A stretch of 33,816 nucleotides of DNA, taken from assembly GCA_041306075.1 (NCBI GenBank), contig JBFYKH010000026.1:1-33816 (forward strand). The letters are read 5' to 3'. The notes beneath the pieces are model-generated. The model saw nothing but the letters and a program-made list of their open reading frames with translations, was not told the DNA's origin and did no database searches. Numbering within the stretch: position 1 is the first letter of the stretch; every line of letters begins with the position of its first letter. Source of the stretch: JAHIYG01 sp041306075. GTDB taxonomy: Archaea; Altiarchaeota; Altiarchaeia; IMC4; SCGC-AAA252-I15. Shown one piece after another: positions 14,746 through 22,115 of this stretch. A program made the translations under genes and the position numbers.

Positions 14746-14945
14746 ACGCTAACAAGAAGTGGAAGACTAAGAGCAGGTTCCTGAAGGTCAAGTGCAACGA
14801 CTGCGGAAACGAGCAGGTGATATTCGACTCCGCGTCCACTAAGAACATAAAATGCCTCGTCTGCGAGAAGCCGATGGCCGAGAGCAGGGGCGGCAAGACC
14901 GACGTGAAGATGCAGATAGTCTCGGTCCTGGACAACGACATCTGA
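14742..14945 (+). CDS. rps27e: 30S ribosomal protein S27e
   Basis: A 67-residue protein with the zinc ribbon 'VKCNDCGNEQVIFDSAS' and 'KCLVCEKPMAESRGGK', giving the four zinc cysteines. It is coupled to L44e through a 4-base ATGA overlap. The start at 14742 gives a short basic N-terminus ('MNANKKWKTKSRFLKV') as in other archaeal S27e proteins. It is a small-subunit ribosomal protein. Archease follows after 6 nt, probably in the same transcript; the frequent archaeal neighbours aIF2-alpha and Nop10 are not present here. Confidence 0.95.
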   Translation: MNANKKWKTKSRFLKVKCNDCGNEQVIFDSASTKNIKCLVCEKPMAESRGGKTDVKMQIVSVLDNDI

Positions 14946-14951
14946 GCTGGG

Positions 14952-15374
14952 ATGGCCTACGAGTTCCTGGAGCATACGGCGGACCTGAAGATCAGGGCCA
15001 CCGGCAACACCCTCGGGGAGGCGCTGAGTGAAGCGGCCAAGGCCGTGTTCGAATCCATAGCGGGAAAGAGCAAGGTCGAGCCGAAGGAGGAGAGGACCAT
15101 CACCGTCGTCGTGAGGGAACCGGAGACTCTCGTCCACGACTTCCTGGGGCAGCTGATATACCTCTTCGCGACCGAGAAGATGCTGTTCTCGGACTACCAG
15201 CTGACGTTGAAGGAGGCCATAGGGTACAAGCTCGTCGCGAAGGCGAAGGGCGAGAGGTACGACCCGAAGCGGCACAGGCTCATCAAGGAAGTGAAGGCCG
15301 TGACCTATCACGACATGAGGGTCCGCGAGGAGAAGGGGAAGGGCTGGACCATAGAGGTAGTCTGCGACACCTGA
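14952..15374 (+). CDS. Archease (RtcB ligase activator)
   Basis: A 140-residue protein of the archease family. It starts 'YEFLEHTADLKIRATG', with the conserved HTAD metal/acid site, then has 'LVHDFLGQLIYLFATEK' and ends with 'KAVTYHDMRV' containing the conserved Thr-Tyr-His-Asp. Archease speeds guanylylation and turnover of the tRNA-splicing ligase RtcB. No rtcB gene is in the window. ATG at 14952 begins directly before the conserved strand, 6 nt after S27e, so it probably rides on the L44e-S27e message. Length is normal for the family. Confidence 0.93.
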   Translation: MAYEFLEHTADLKIRATGNTLGEALSEAAKAVFESIAGKSKVEPKEERTITVVVREPETLVHDFLGQLIYLFATEKMLFSDYQLTLKEAIGYKLVAKAKGERYDPKRHRLIKEVKAVTYHDMRVREEKGKGWTIEVVCDT

Positions 15375-15401
15375 GAGACTAGGGGATGCCTGGGGGCTAG
15401 T

Positions 15402-15929
15402 ATGATGCGTAGGGAATACCTGCGGATGGTCATGGTAATTCTAGTCGAGCTGCCGTTATTACTTACGCTATTCATGGTAATTCTGTGGAGCGGCATCTTC
15501 GCAGACAGTTTCTGGGCAGCAATGGTGGCTATGGTGGTGTGGGTCGCAAGGCTGTATCTGCCGGTACACTGGAAAAGCTATCCCGGCACAGCCTTTGTCG
15601 GCACCGCCAGGGTTTGGGACAGCTGGCCATTCAGTATGATGCATCGTTGGCCTTCGGCCAAACTCTATGTGACGGAAGAGGGGATAATCCTCGTAACGCT
15701 ATATCGAACGTACGTGTTCAGAAGGGATGAGGTCGGGATAGCCCCGTGGGGCGGCGTGATTTCCCTTGGCGGGAAAAACGGCGTGATGATAATCCACAGT
15801 AAAGACGAGTACCCGCGGAACATAGCGTTCGCCTTGAACTGGGGCGACTTGAGGGGTATCTTCGACTCATACGGGTATCGGATGAGGGATTGGCCGAATC
15901 AGGTTGGCCTGGAACCCAGATGCCGATGA
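15402..15929 (+). CDS. Hypothetical membrane protein (two TM helices, cytosolic PH-like tail)
   Basis: A 175-residue protein that I do not recognise. Residues about 9-30 and 34-54 are hydrophobic and probably form a helical hairpin in the membrane. The remaining ~120 residues are soluble, with alternating strands ('KLYVTEEGIILVTLYRTYVFRRDEV', 'GGVISLGGKNGVMIIHS') like the small beta-rich PH-type domains attached to membrane hairpins in many prokaryotic orphan proteins. Its bases are visibly less GC-rich and use different codons (tta, cta, gta) from neighbours, suggesting more recent acquisition. Tandem ATGs (15402, 15405) follow a GGGGG run. Fold and function are inference. Confidence 0.65.
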   Translation: MMRREYLRMVMVILVELPLLLTLFMVILWSGIFADSFWAAMVAMVVWVARLYLPVHWKSYPGTAFVGTARVWDSWPFSMMHRWPSAKLYVTEEGIILVTLYRTYVFRRDEVGIAPWGGVISLGGKNGVMIIHSKDEYPRNIAFALNWGDLRGIFDSYGYRMRDWPNQVGLEPRCR

Positions 15930-15976
15930 TGAGAGCTTTTAATGTAACGGGCATAATAGAGTCTAAGGTGTGTTGG

Positions 15977-16960
15977 ATGAGATTCAGGATAATCGCTCTA
16001 TTGGCCGTCCTCTTGGCCGCGGGATGCGTGGAGCAGCCTACAGAGGCGACGGCCTGCCCTAGGCCGTACCTTCAGGTCGGCGGCGACTGCTGCCTGGACG
16101 AGAACGGCGACAGGATATGCGACCGCGACAAGCCCGTCTGCGTGAAGCCGTACCTCCAGTTCACGGACACGTGCTGTCTTGACGCTGACGCCAATCTGAT
16201 ATGCGACAGGGACGAGGTCACGGGCGAGCATGCGACGACGACCCTGCCCGCCACCACTACGACAGCCGCGCCGCAGCCTGAGGAGAGGCCGCCCGATTAT
16301 TATCCGCCCACCACGACCCTCGCTTACAGGGGCTGCCTCGTCTATTCAGACTGCAAGCCCTATGAGGTGCCGGGCTGCGACGGGGAAGGGAGGCTGATAT
16401 CGGACACGTACGGGCCGATGGGATGCGTCGGCGGCCGCTGCGTCTACCGGGTCACCAAGGACATAGGCGCCTGGCACTGCCAGGACTGGGAGGTGTGCGT
16501 TCCAGGGGATGGCTGCGTGAGGAAGGAGGCGACGACGACAACGCTTCGGACGACCACGACCGTCACGTACGTCTACGGCGGCTTCGACGCGATAACCAGC
16601 AGGCTCGGGGAAAGGTACCGGGAGGAACAGGGGTCTCTGGCTACGACCACGACGACCACGCTCCCGTGCATCGACCCCGACGGCGGGAGGAAATACAACA
16701 CTAGGGCGGTGAACGTCACCGGCTACTTCGGGTACAACAAGACCAACGTGATCGGCGCCTCAGAGTACTGCATGGACGACGGGGAGCTCCTGGAGTTCTA
16801 CTGCCAGTCCGGCGTCCTGGAGAGCGTCACGAGGGAGTGCGTCGGCCGCTGCCTGGAGGGGAGGTGCTGCGCCAGGGATGGCGGCGTCTGCGAGTCCGAC
16901 AGGGACTGTTGCGCAGGCTCCTGCAGGCCTTTGGGCCTGGAGTACCATTGCGTCGGATGA
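15977..16960 (+). CDS. Secreted Cys-rich lipoprotein with duplicated 26-residue motif and Thr-rich linkers
   Basis: A 327-residue exported protein. The signal peptide ends in the lipobox 'LLAAGC' (C17 lipidated). Residues 27-52 and 55-80 are a tandem repeat of the form 'C..PYLQ....CCLD......ICDRD', known from many DPANN-type archaeal surface proteins. Three Thr-rich stretches ('ATTTLPATTTTAA', 'ATTTTLRTTTTV', 'ATTTTTTLP') look like glycosylated flexible linkers between Cys-containing modules. The final ~45 residues hold a dense knot-like Cys cluster ('CCARDGGVCESDRDCCAG'). ATG at 15977 has AAGGTG upstream, and AT-rich TATA candidates lie at 15935-15943 and 15951-15959. Probably a surface-anchored binding protein; ligand unknown. 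Confidence 0.75.
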   Translation: MRFRIIALLAVLLAAGCVEQPTEATACPRPYLQVGGDCCLDENGDRICDRDKPVCVKPYLQFTDTCCLDADANLICDRDEVTGEHATTTLPATTTTAAPQPEERPPDYYPPTTTLAYRGCLVYSDCKPYEVPGCDGEGRLISDTYGPMGCVGGRCVYRVTKDIGAWHCQDWEVCVPGDGCVRKEATTTTLRTTTTVTYVYGGFDAITSRLGERYREEQGSLATTTTTTLPCIDPDGGRKYNTRAVNVTGYFGYNKTNVIGASEYCMDDGELLEFYCQSGVLESVTRECVGRCLEGRCCARDGGVCESDRDCCAGSCRPLGLEYHCVG

Positions 16961-17039
16961 GGAATTACTTTTCCCTGGCTCTTGGCGCGCCTGCATTAAA
17001 CCGGCCGCGAAACTGTTTACTGCAAACACCATTTGGATG

Positions 17040-17077
17040 CGGCGGGCGGCCCACCATAGTTCCTCGGCCGCCCGCCG
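17040..17077. terminator. GC-rich hairpin between convergent genes (possible terminator)
   Basis: A perfect 12-bp inverted repeat, 17040-17051 (CGGCGGGCGGCC) pairing with 17066-17077, with a 14-nt loop. It lies 10 bp past the phosphomutase stop and about 80 bp past the lipoprotein stop, so it could end either transcript. It lacks a following T-run, which is the better supported archaeal termination signal, so its role is uncertain. The rest of 16961-17086 shows nothing else I can name. Confidence 0.35.
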
Positions 17078-17086
17078 GGCAACCAA

Positions 17087-18358
17087 CTAGAGCAGCGCCT
17101 TCCGGACCAACTCCCTCCCGTCCTTCAGGAGGGCATCGAGCCTCTCCACCGTCTTCGCCTCGGCGGTTATCCTCAAATACTCCTCGGTCCCCGAGGGGCG
17201 GAATAACAACCAGCCGTCGTCTTCCGCGACCCTTATCCCGTCGACGTCGGAGAAGTCGCGCCCGGCGAGCATCCTCCTCAGCTGCCCCATCGCCTTCTCC
17301 TTCCAGGCCTGAGGGCACGGTATCTTCAGCCGCTCCATCGGATAGGAGGGTATCTCGGACACAAGCTTATAGAATACGCCGTCGGCGACGAGCTTGGCCG
17401 CCTTCGCCACCGCCGCCACCCCGTCCGGGAACGCGTGGACGTCCGGGAAGATGTACGTGCCGCTCGGCTCCCCGCCGAAGCCTGCATCGTAGCGCCTGAT
17501 GCCCTCCGAGACGGCGACGTCGCCGACAGGAACCCGGTAGACCTTCCTGCAGAACTCCTCGATTCTCATCGATGCGTCCACTGTCGTCACCACCCGGTCG
17601 TACCGGGAGGCGAGAACGGTCAGGAACGTGTCCCATTCTATGAGTTTTCCGTCACTGCCTATCGCGCAAGTCCTGTCCGCGTCGCCGTCGTGGGCGAATC
17701 CTATGTCGACCCCCGCCTTCCCCACCAGGGCGCAGGTGGCCTCCAGGTTCTTGGCTGTCGGCTCAAGCGGGTGGGGGAAGACGCCGTCACGGCGGTCGTT
17801 GATTACGGACGAGGCGCAGCCCATCCTAAAGAGGAGCTCGGGCGTGACGGCGCTGCCCGCGCCGCCCGCGCAGTCGAGGAGGACCCGGACGCCGCCGGCC
17901 TCTCCGACGCGGTCCAGCAGCATCTGTATGTGGCGGGGGGCGTAGTCGGCTTCGCTCACCGCCCCCTTCCCCTCCTTGAACTTCCCGCCGGCGAGCGCGG
18001 CCTCCACCATCCCCTCCTCGGAGGGCGTGAACGCCCCGGTGCGGCTGAAGAGCTTGAAGCCGTTGTAGTCCGGGGGATTATGGGAGGCCGTGACCACAAC
18101 GCCGGCCCCGAGCTCCGCGCAGGCGACGCCGACCGTCGGGGTGGGCGCCACGCCGAGCCGCACCGCGTCGCGCCCCGAGTCCGTGAGCCCGGTTATGAAC
18201 GCCGCCTCCAGCCTGGGGCCGCTCTCCCTCGTGTCCCTGCCTACCGCGACCGCGGATTCCACTGACGAGCCGACGGCCCGCCCGAGGCCGTATGCGAATG
18301 CGTCGCTCAGTTCAGAAACCTTCCTCCTGACGCCGGACGTGCCGAAGAGACGGGCCAT
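17087..18358 (-). CDS. Phosphomannomutase/phosphoglucosamine mutase (ManB/GlmM family)
   Basis: A 423-residue alpha-D-phosphohexomutase. It starts 'MARLFGTSGVR', with the catalytic phosphoserine S92 in 'TASHNPPDYNG', the Mg site 'DGDADR' (224-229), the sugar-specificity loop 'GGEPSG' (295-300) and the phosphate loop 'RPSGTEEYLR' (387-396). The GEPSG loop fits GlmM and archaeal ManB/GlmM enzymes. It would supply mannose-1-P or glucosamine-1-P for nucleotide-sugar synthesis. ATG at 18358 matches the family start; a GTG at 18370 overlaps the RfcS stop (GTGA) and is an alternative. It is the second gene after RfcS on the minus strand. Substrate is not decided by eye. Confidence 0.88.
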   Translation of the reverse strand: MARLFGTSGVRRKVSELSDAFAYGLGRAVGSSVESAVAVGRDTRESGPRLEAAFITGLTDSGRDAVRLGVAPTPTVGVACAELGAGVVVTASHNPPDYNGFKLFSRTGAFTPSEEGMVEAALAGGKFKEGKGAVSEADYAPRHIQMLLDRVGEAGGVRVLLDCAGGAGSAVTPELLFRMGCASSVINDRRDGVFPHPLEPTAKNLEATCALVGKAGVDIGFAHDGDADRTCAIGSDGKLIEWDTFLTVLASRYDRVVTTVDASMRIEEFCRKVYRVPVGDVAVSEGIRRYDAGFGGEPSGTYIFPDVHAFPDGVAAVAKAAKLVADGVFYKLVSEIPSYPMERLKIPCPQAWKEKAMGQLRRMLAGRDFSDVDGIRVAEDDGWLLFRPSGTEEYLRITAEAKTVERLDALLKDGRELVRKALL

Positions 18359-18366
18359 GCTGGGAT

Positions 18367-19305
18367 TCACTTCAACAGTGCGAGCCTGGCCAGGAGGGCC
18401 TCAAGCTGTATCCGCTCGTTGGCGCCCTCCACCAGGGTGAAGTTGGCTTCGCCGACGAGGTCTATTACCCTCACCTTCACCTTGTCGTCGGCCTCTAGGT
18501 TCAGGGCCTCCCGGTTCATCGCAAGGAGTATGTCCTCGCCGGACAGGCCGCTTCCGAGCATGAGCCGGTCGAGGAGGTTCCGGGCGTCCATGAACTTTCC
18601 GGAGATGGCGAGCGACAGGAGCTCCAGTATCTCCTTCGGCCTCGCGCGGGTGGCGATGGAGTAGACGTTGTCCTCGGTCACCGCGCCCTGCGCGGCCGCG
18701 CTCTGGAGGGTGTTGACCGCGCGCCTCATGTCCCCCTCGCTCACGTAGAGTATGGCCTCGAGGCCGGCCTCGTCGTATTTCGCGGCCTCGGCCTTCAGTA
18801 TCCGCTCCAGGTACCTCTTCACCGACTCCTTCGGCACCCTCGTGAACCTGAACACCGCGCACCTGCTCTGTATCGGCTCGATAATCTTCGACGAGTAGTT
18901 GCACGAGAGGATGAACCTGCACGTCGCCGTGTACTGCTCCATCGTCCGCCTCATCGCGTTCTGGGCGTCGTCGGTGAGGGAGTCCGACTCGTCGAGGAAT
19001 ATTATCTTGAAGTCGCCGGCTATCGGCCTCGTCCTCGCGAAGTCCTTTATCTTGTTCCTGACGACGTCGATGCCGCGCTCGTCAGACGCGTTCAACTCCA
19101 GGAAGTCGTGGCCTATCTCCCCAAAGAGCTCGCGGGCGACGCACATAGCCGCCGTCGTCTTGCCGACGCCCGCGGGCCCGGCGAACATCAGGTGGGGCAT
19201 GCTCTTTCCGGCCACATAAGCCTGGAGACGCTCCACTATCGCCTCCTGACCCACGATCTCCGCAAGCCTCTGCGGCCTGTACTTCTCGGTCCACGGCAGC
19301 TCCAT
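18367..19305 (-). CDS. rfcS: Replication factor C small subunit
   Basis: A 312-residue AAA+ clamp-loader subunit. It starts 'PWTEKYRPQRLAEIVGQ', has Walker A GPAGVGKT (43-50), 'ELNASDERGIDVVR', Walker B 'IIFLDESD' (DESD where many archaea have DEAD), 'AQNAMRRTMEQY', sensor 1 'ILSCNYSSKII' and the arginine-finger SRC motif 'IQSRCAVFRF'. It loads the PCNA sliding clamp onto primed DNA with RfcL, which is not in the window. ATG at 19305 lies about 28 nt from a TATA-like box shared with the divergent lipoprotein gene. Its stop overlaps or abuts the phosphomutase start. Confidence 0.95.
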   Translation of the reverse strand: MELPWTEKYRPQRLAEIVGQEAIVERLQAYVAGKSMPHLMFAGPAGVGKTTAAMCVARELFGEIGHDFLELNASDERGIDVVRNKIKDFARTRPIAGDFKIIFLDESDSLTDDAQNAMRRTMEQYTATCRFILSCNYSSKIIEPIQSRCAVFRFTRVPKESVKRYLERILKAEAAKYDEAGLEAILYVSEGDMRRAVNTLQSAAAQGAVTEDNVYSIATRARPKEILELLSLAISGKFMDARNLLDRLMLGSGLSGEDILLAMNREALNLEADDKVKVRVIDLVGEANFTLVEGANERIQLEALLARLALLK

Positions 19306-19328
19306 CGTGATACTACTTCAGGTTTGTA

Positions 19329-19338
19329 CTTAATAATC
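19329..19338. promoter_or_regulatory. Shared divergent TATA element (rfcS / Cys-repeat lipoprotein)
   Basis: CTTAATAATC reads as a TATA-like box on both strands. It is about 26 nt from the plus-strand ATG at 19358 and about 28 nt from the minus-strand ATG at 19305. Both messages would be leaderless and could compete for one TBP site. The whole divergent gap is only 52 bp. Confidence 0.5.
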
Positions 19339-19357
19339 AATCCGGGACATATCGATT

Positions 19358-19957
19358 ATGCGCTTGCTTTCCGCCCTAATCCTGGCCGCCGTCGCCTCGG
19401 GATGCCTGAGCCCTGGAGACGGCGGCTCCGCCGAGAACAGGTCAAAGGCCCTCGCCGAATGCCAGTCGGGCACGCCCGCCCAGACGGACTCGTGCCTTCA
19501 GCTTAACGCCGTCGCTGGAAGGGACCCGGCCCTCTGCGCTAGGATAGGCTACCCCGAGGGCAGGGACAGGTGCTACCGTCTCGCAGCCTCCGCATCGGCT
19601 GACGAATCCGCATGCGAGAAAATCCTGGACTCGGCCGCCAAGGACAGGTGCTACTTCGACGTCGGAGCCTACGCGAAGCCGTCGGCCTGCGGCGAGATTA
19701 CGGATTCCGACGGGAAGGCGCTGTGCACGGCCATATCCTCGAAGGACGAATCAAAGTGCGCCGGCTTCGGCAAGGACAGGGCACTCTGCGCCGCGGCCGC
19801 CCTGGCCGACCCGGCGAAGTGCGACGGCATGGACGCCGCCGACAGGATGATGTGCGTGACCCTGGTCGCCTCCGGGGGGGCCGGACAGGAGGCCTGTGAC
19901 AGTCTCGCCGACAGGCAGGAGTGGACGGCGTGCATGCTCTCCTCCGCACGGCTTTAG
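19358..19957 (+). CDS. Lipoprotein with seven paired-Cys helical repeats
   Basis: A 199-residue exported protein. The signal peptide ends in the lipobox 'AVASGC' (C16). The mature part has 14 further cysteines in seven pairs, arranged as repeating units of the form 'x-C-x(8-12)-R/A-x-C-x3-A' (for example 'CARIGYPEGRDRCYRLA', 'CEKILDSAAKDRCYFDV'). These look like short helical hairpins each closed by a disulfide. Similar 'RD-x-CY' repeats are common but functionally uncharacterised in DPANN archaeal proteins. The protein ends 11 nt before the convergent Cys-rich protein's stop region. ATG at 19358 fits a leaderless message. Function unknown; surface anchoring is inferred. Confidence 0.75.
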   Translation: MRLLSALILAAVASGCLSPGDGGSAENRSKALAECQSGTPAQTDSCLQLNAVAGRDPALCARIGYPEGRDRCYRLAASASADESACEKILDSAAKDRCYFDVGAYAKPSACGEITDSDGKALCTAISSKDESKCAGFGKDRALCAAAALADPAKCDGMDAADRMMCVTLVASGGAGQEACDSLADRQEWTACMLSSARL

Positions 19958-22066
19958 TCAGGCGCAGTCTATGCTCTTGACCCTGCTGAACGGGCGGTAA
20001 GCGTCCCTGAAGTAGGCCCTGTAAGCCTCGGAAAGCCTGCCGTCGCCGTTCTCAATGAAATAGTCCCTGAGGAAGCCGCCTGCCGCGTCCCCCCTCTTCT
20101 GGTCCCAGTCGTAGTACATCCATGCGGAAGTCATGTTGCGGTAGCCGTCCGCCATGGCGGCCTCCGCCTTCATGGCGGCGTCCTTGTCGCCCCATGCCCT
20201 GTTCCACACGGCTCCGAACGCGCTCTTGGACGCCTCCTTGGCGGCGGGCAGGAGGGAGTTGTCCTCCATGAAGAGGACCTGGAACTTGTCTCCGGCGTCG
20301 GTTGACATCTTCATATACACCCACGAGGAGAGCCTGCCGCGGTGCAGCGTGCCGCGGAGGCCTGCGTATGAGTGGCCGAGCTCGATGGGCTCGCCGCTCG
20401 AGTCGTATATCCTCTTCGGGGTCCTGCCCACCCTTCCGAGCAGGTCCACGTCCTCCCAACCTGCGTTCTCGGGACCGTCCCTGTAGAGGCGGCCTATCAG
20501 GGGGTACTTGGTCTCGTCGTAGCCGTAATATACCTTGTGCAACGAGGTTACAATCTGCTTCCACGTCTTGTCCTTGTTCGCCTCCTCGAGCTTCCTCAGG
20601 TAGAGTATGTATTCGCACGGGCTGAGGGGTTTGTTCTCGGACAGTTTCCTTGCGACGTTTTCCCACTCTGGCTTGCCGTCGGAACATCTTTTCAGCTCCG
20701 GGTCCCACGTGTAGCCGTCCTCGCAGGAGCACTCGCACCTGACGCCGCCGCCCGCCAGGAACGTGTAATGGGGGTCGATTTTCAGGCAGAATTCAGCGCA
20801 CGCCCTGCAGCCCTTGTCGTCCGTCAGGGGGGATGAGACGAAGCTGTTGCACATCTCCGTCGCGTCGCAGGCGCATGCGAAGCAGTTCCGGCAGTTCTCG
20901 CCCCGGCCCGGGTCGCATGAGCCGTCGCCGTCGCAGCCCGGGGGGGCGCAGCCTCCGCCGGACAGCCCCTGCTCCTCGACGTATCCGTTCGGGCACCCGC
21001 ACTTCCCGCCTTCGCACACCGCATTCCGGGGGCATTTTTTCCCGCAGCTTCCGCAGTTGACGCCGTCGACGCCGAAGTCCGCCTCGCAGCCGTTGTCCCG
21101 GATGCCGTCGCAGTCGCCGTATCCCCTGTCGCAGACGCACGCCCCGCCCGCCATCTTCGAGTTCCAGCCGCAGGGATTAGCCGGGACGCAGTCCGTCCGC
21201 TTGCCGTTCCAGTCGAATCCGCGCTTGCATTCGCAGGAGTCGAGGGCCCGTGAGTAGTATCCGTTGTCAACGTCGAGGCACGGGTCGAAGCAACCCCATG
21301 ATGTCGCCCCCGCCGTGCCCGGGGAGCATCTGAGGTCATCGCATCCGCAGTCGTCCGGGCAGTTGGAGCAGTCTTCGCCGCCCTGGAAGTCGCATATCCC
21401 GTCCTTCTTGAGGCATCCCCTGGGCTTCGCCCGACACTCCCCCTCCAGGCAGATGTTCCCGGCTGAAGGACAGTCCCGGACAGTCTGCCTCACGCAGCCG
21501 AGTTTGCCGCTGAAGCACGTGTAACGGTATATTCTGCCGTCGCCCCCGCAGTAGTCGGAGCCCTTTCCGGGGCACTCGAAGAGGTTCTTGCAGGCGGACT
21601 CCCCAGTCTTGTCGCATGCCGTCCTGCCCGCGTTCCACCCGTATCCCTCCCTGCAGACGCAGTCGACACCGTATGCGACTGCGTTTTCCGGGCATTTCAC
21701 CGCATCAGACGGCGACACGCACCCCCGCGGGTTCGCCTTGCCGCTTGAGGGGTCGCAGGTCTGGCCGCCAAGGCATGAGCATTCCGTGCTTGTCCTGCAG
21801 TCCTCGCCTATCTCGGGGTCGCATTGTCCGTTGCCGGGGCCTGGCGCGAGAGGCCGGTCCTCGGGCCTGATCGTCGTTGCCGGCCGCATGGTCGTCGCCG
21901 TAGGCTTAAGCGTGGAGGCCGTGACCTCCCAGCACCATTCCCCGACGCTCGGGGAGGGGTCCTCGTAGCAGCGGTAAGTCCTGCCGCCCTCGGTCTTTGT
22001 GTACTCCTGCGCCTGGCAGGAGAAGGCGAGCGAAGAGAGGACGGCGAGCAGTATGACCAGGCGCAT
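19958..22066 (-). CDS. Large secreted Cys-rich (EGF/MopE-like modules) protein with unknown C-terminal domain
   Basis: A 702-residue exported protein. Residues 1-20 are a signal peptide; the 'AFSC' is a poor lipobox, so cleavage by signal peptidase I or II is uncertain. A Thr/Pro linker (50-75) leads to Cys-rich modules (80-465), with about 60 cysteines. Recognisable types include 'CDFQGGEDCSNCPDDCGC' and 'CDPGRGENCRNCFAC' (GE-x-C-x-x-C modules), EGF-like 'CECKRGFDWNG', and 'DNGCEADFGVDGVNCGSCG', like MopE-type repeats. Residues about 468-702 are almost Cys-free, mixed alpha/beta, with 'ELGHSYAGLRGTLHRG' and 'AWMYYDWDQKRGDAAG', and match nothing I know. ATG at 22066 starts at the signal peptide; the longer frame upstream is spurious. 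TATA-like box about 25 nt upstream. Confidence 0.75.
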   Translation of the reverse strand: MRLVILLAVLSSLAFSCQAQEYTKTEGGRTYRCYEDPSPSVGEWCWEVTASTLKPTATTMRPATTIRPEDRPLAPGPGNGQCDPEIGEDCRTSTECSCLGGQTCDPSSGKANPRGCVSPSDAVKCPENAVAYGVDCVCREGYGWNAGRTACDKTGESACKNLFECPGKGSDYCGGDGRIYRYTCFSGKLGCVRQTVRDCPSAGNICLEGECRAKPRGCLKKDGICDFQGGEDCSNCPDDCGCDDLRCSPGTAGATSWGCFDPCLDVDNGYYSRALDSCECKRGFDWNGKRTDCVPANPCGWNSKMAGGACVCDRGYGDCDGIRDNGCEADFGVDGVNCGSCGKKCPRNAVCEGGKCGCPNGYVEEQGLSGGGCAPPGCDGDGSCDPGRGENCRNCFACACDATEMCNSFVSSPLTDDKGCRACAEFCLKIDPHYTFLAGGGVRCECSCEDGYTWDPELKRCSDGKPEWENVARKLSENKPLSPCEYILYLRKLEEANKDKTWKQIVTSLHKVYYGYDETKYPLIGRLYRDGPENAGWEDVDLLGRVGRTPKRIYDSSGEPIELGHSYAGLRGTLHRGRLSSWVYMKMSTDAGDKFQVLFMEDNSLLPAAKEASKSAFGAVWNRAWGDKDAAMKAEAAMADGYRNMTSAWMYYDWDQKRGDAAGGFLRDYFIENGDGRLSEAYRAYFRDAYRPFSRVKSIDCA

Positions 22067-22086
22067 GGTTACTATTACGCCCCGGC

Positions 22087-22095
22087 ATTTTAAAC
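22087..22095. promoter_or_regulatory. Shared divergent TATA element (Cys-rich protein / archaellin)
   Basis: The AT-rich TTTTAAAC block reads as a TATA-like box on both strands, about 25 nt from each of the divergent ATGs at 22066 and 22116. A GGGAG purine run (22102-22106) also precedes the plus-strand gene, so the archaellin transcript may begin earlier than the box predicts. Confidence 0.45.
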
Positions 22096-22115
22096 CCTTA
22101 AGGGAGATAGATAAC

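Noticed and set aside
17087..18370. GTG start of the phosphomutase at 18370
   Set aside because: It overlaps the rfcS stop neatly, but ATG at 18358 matches the family start better; kept only as an alternative.
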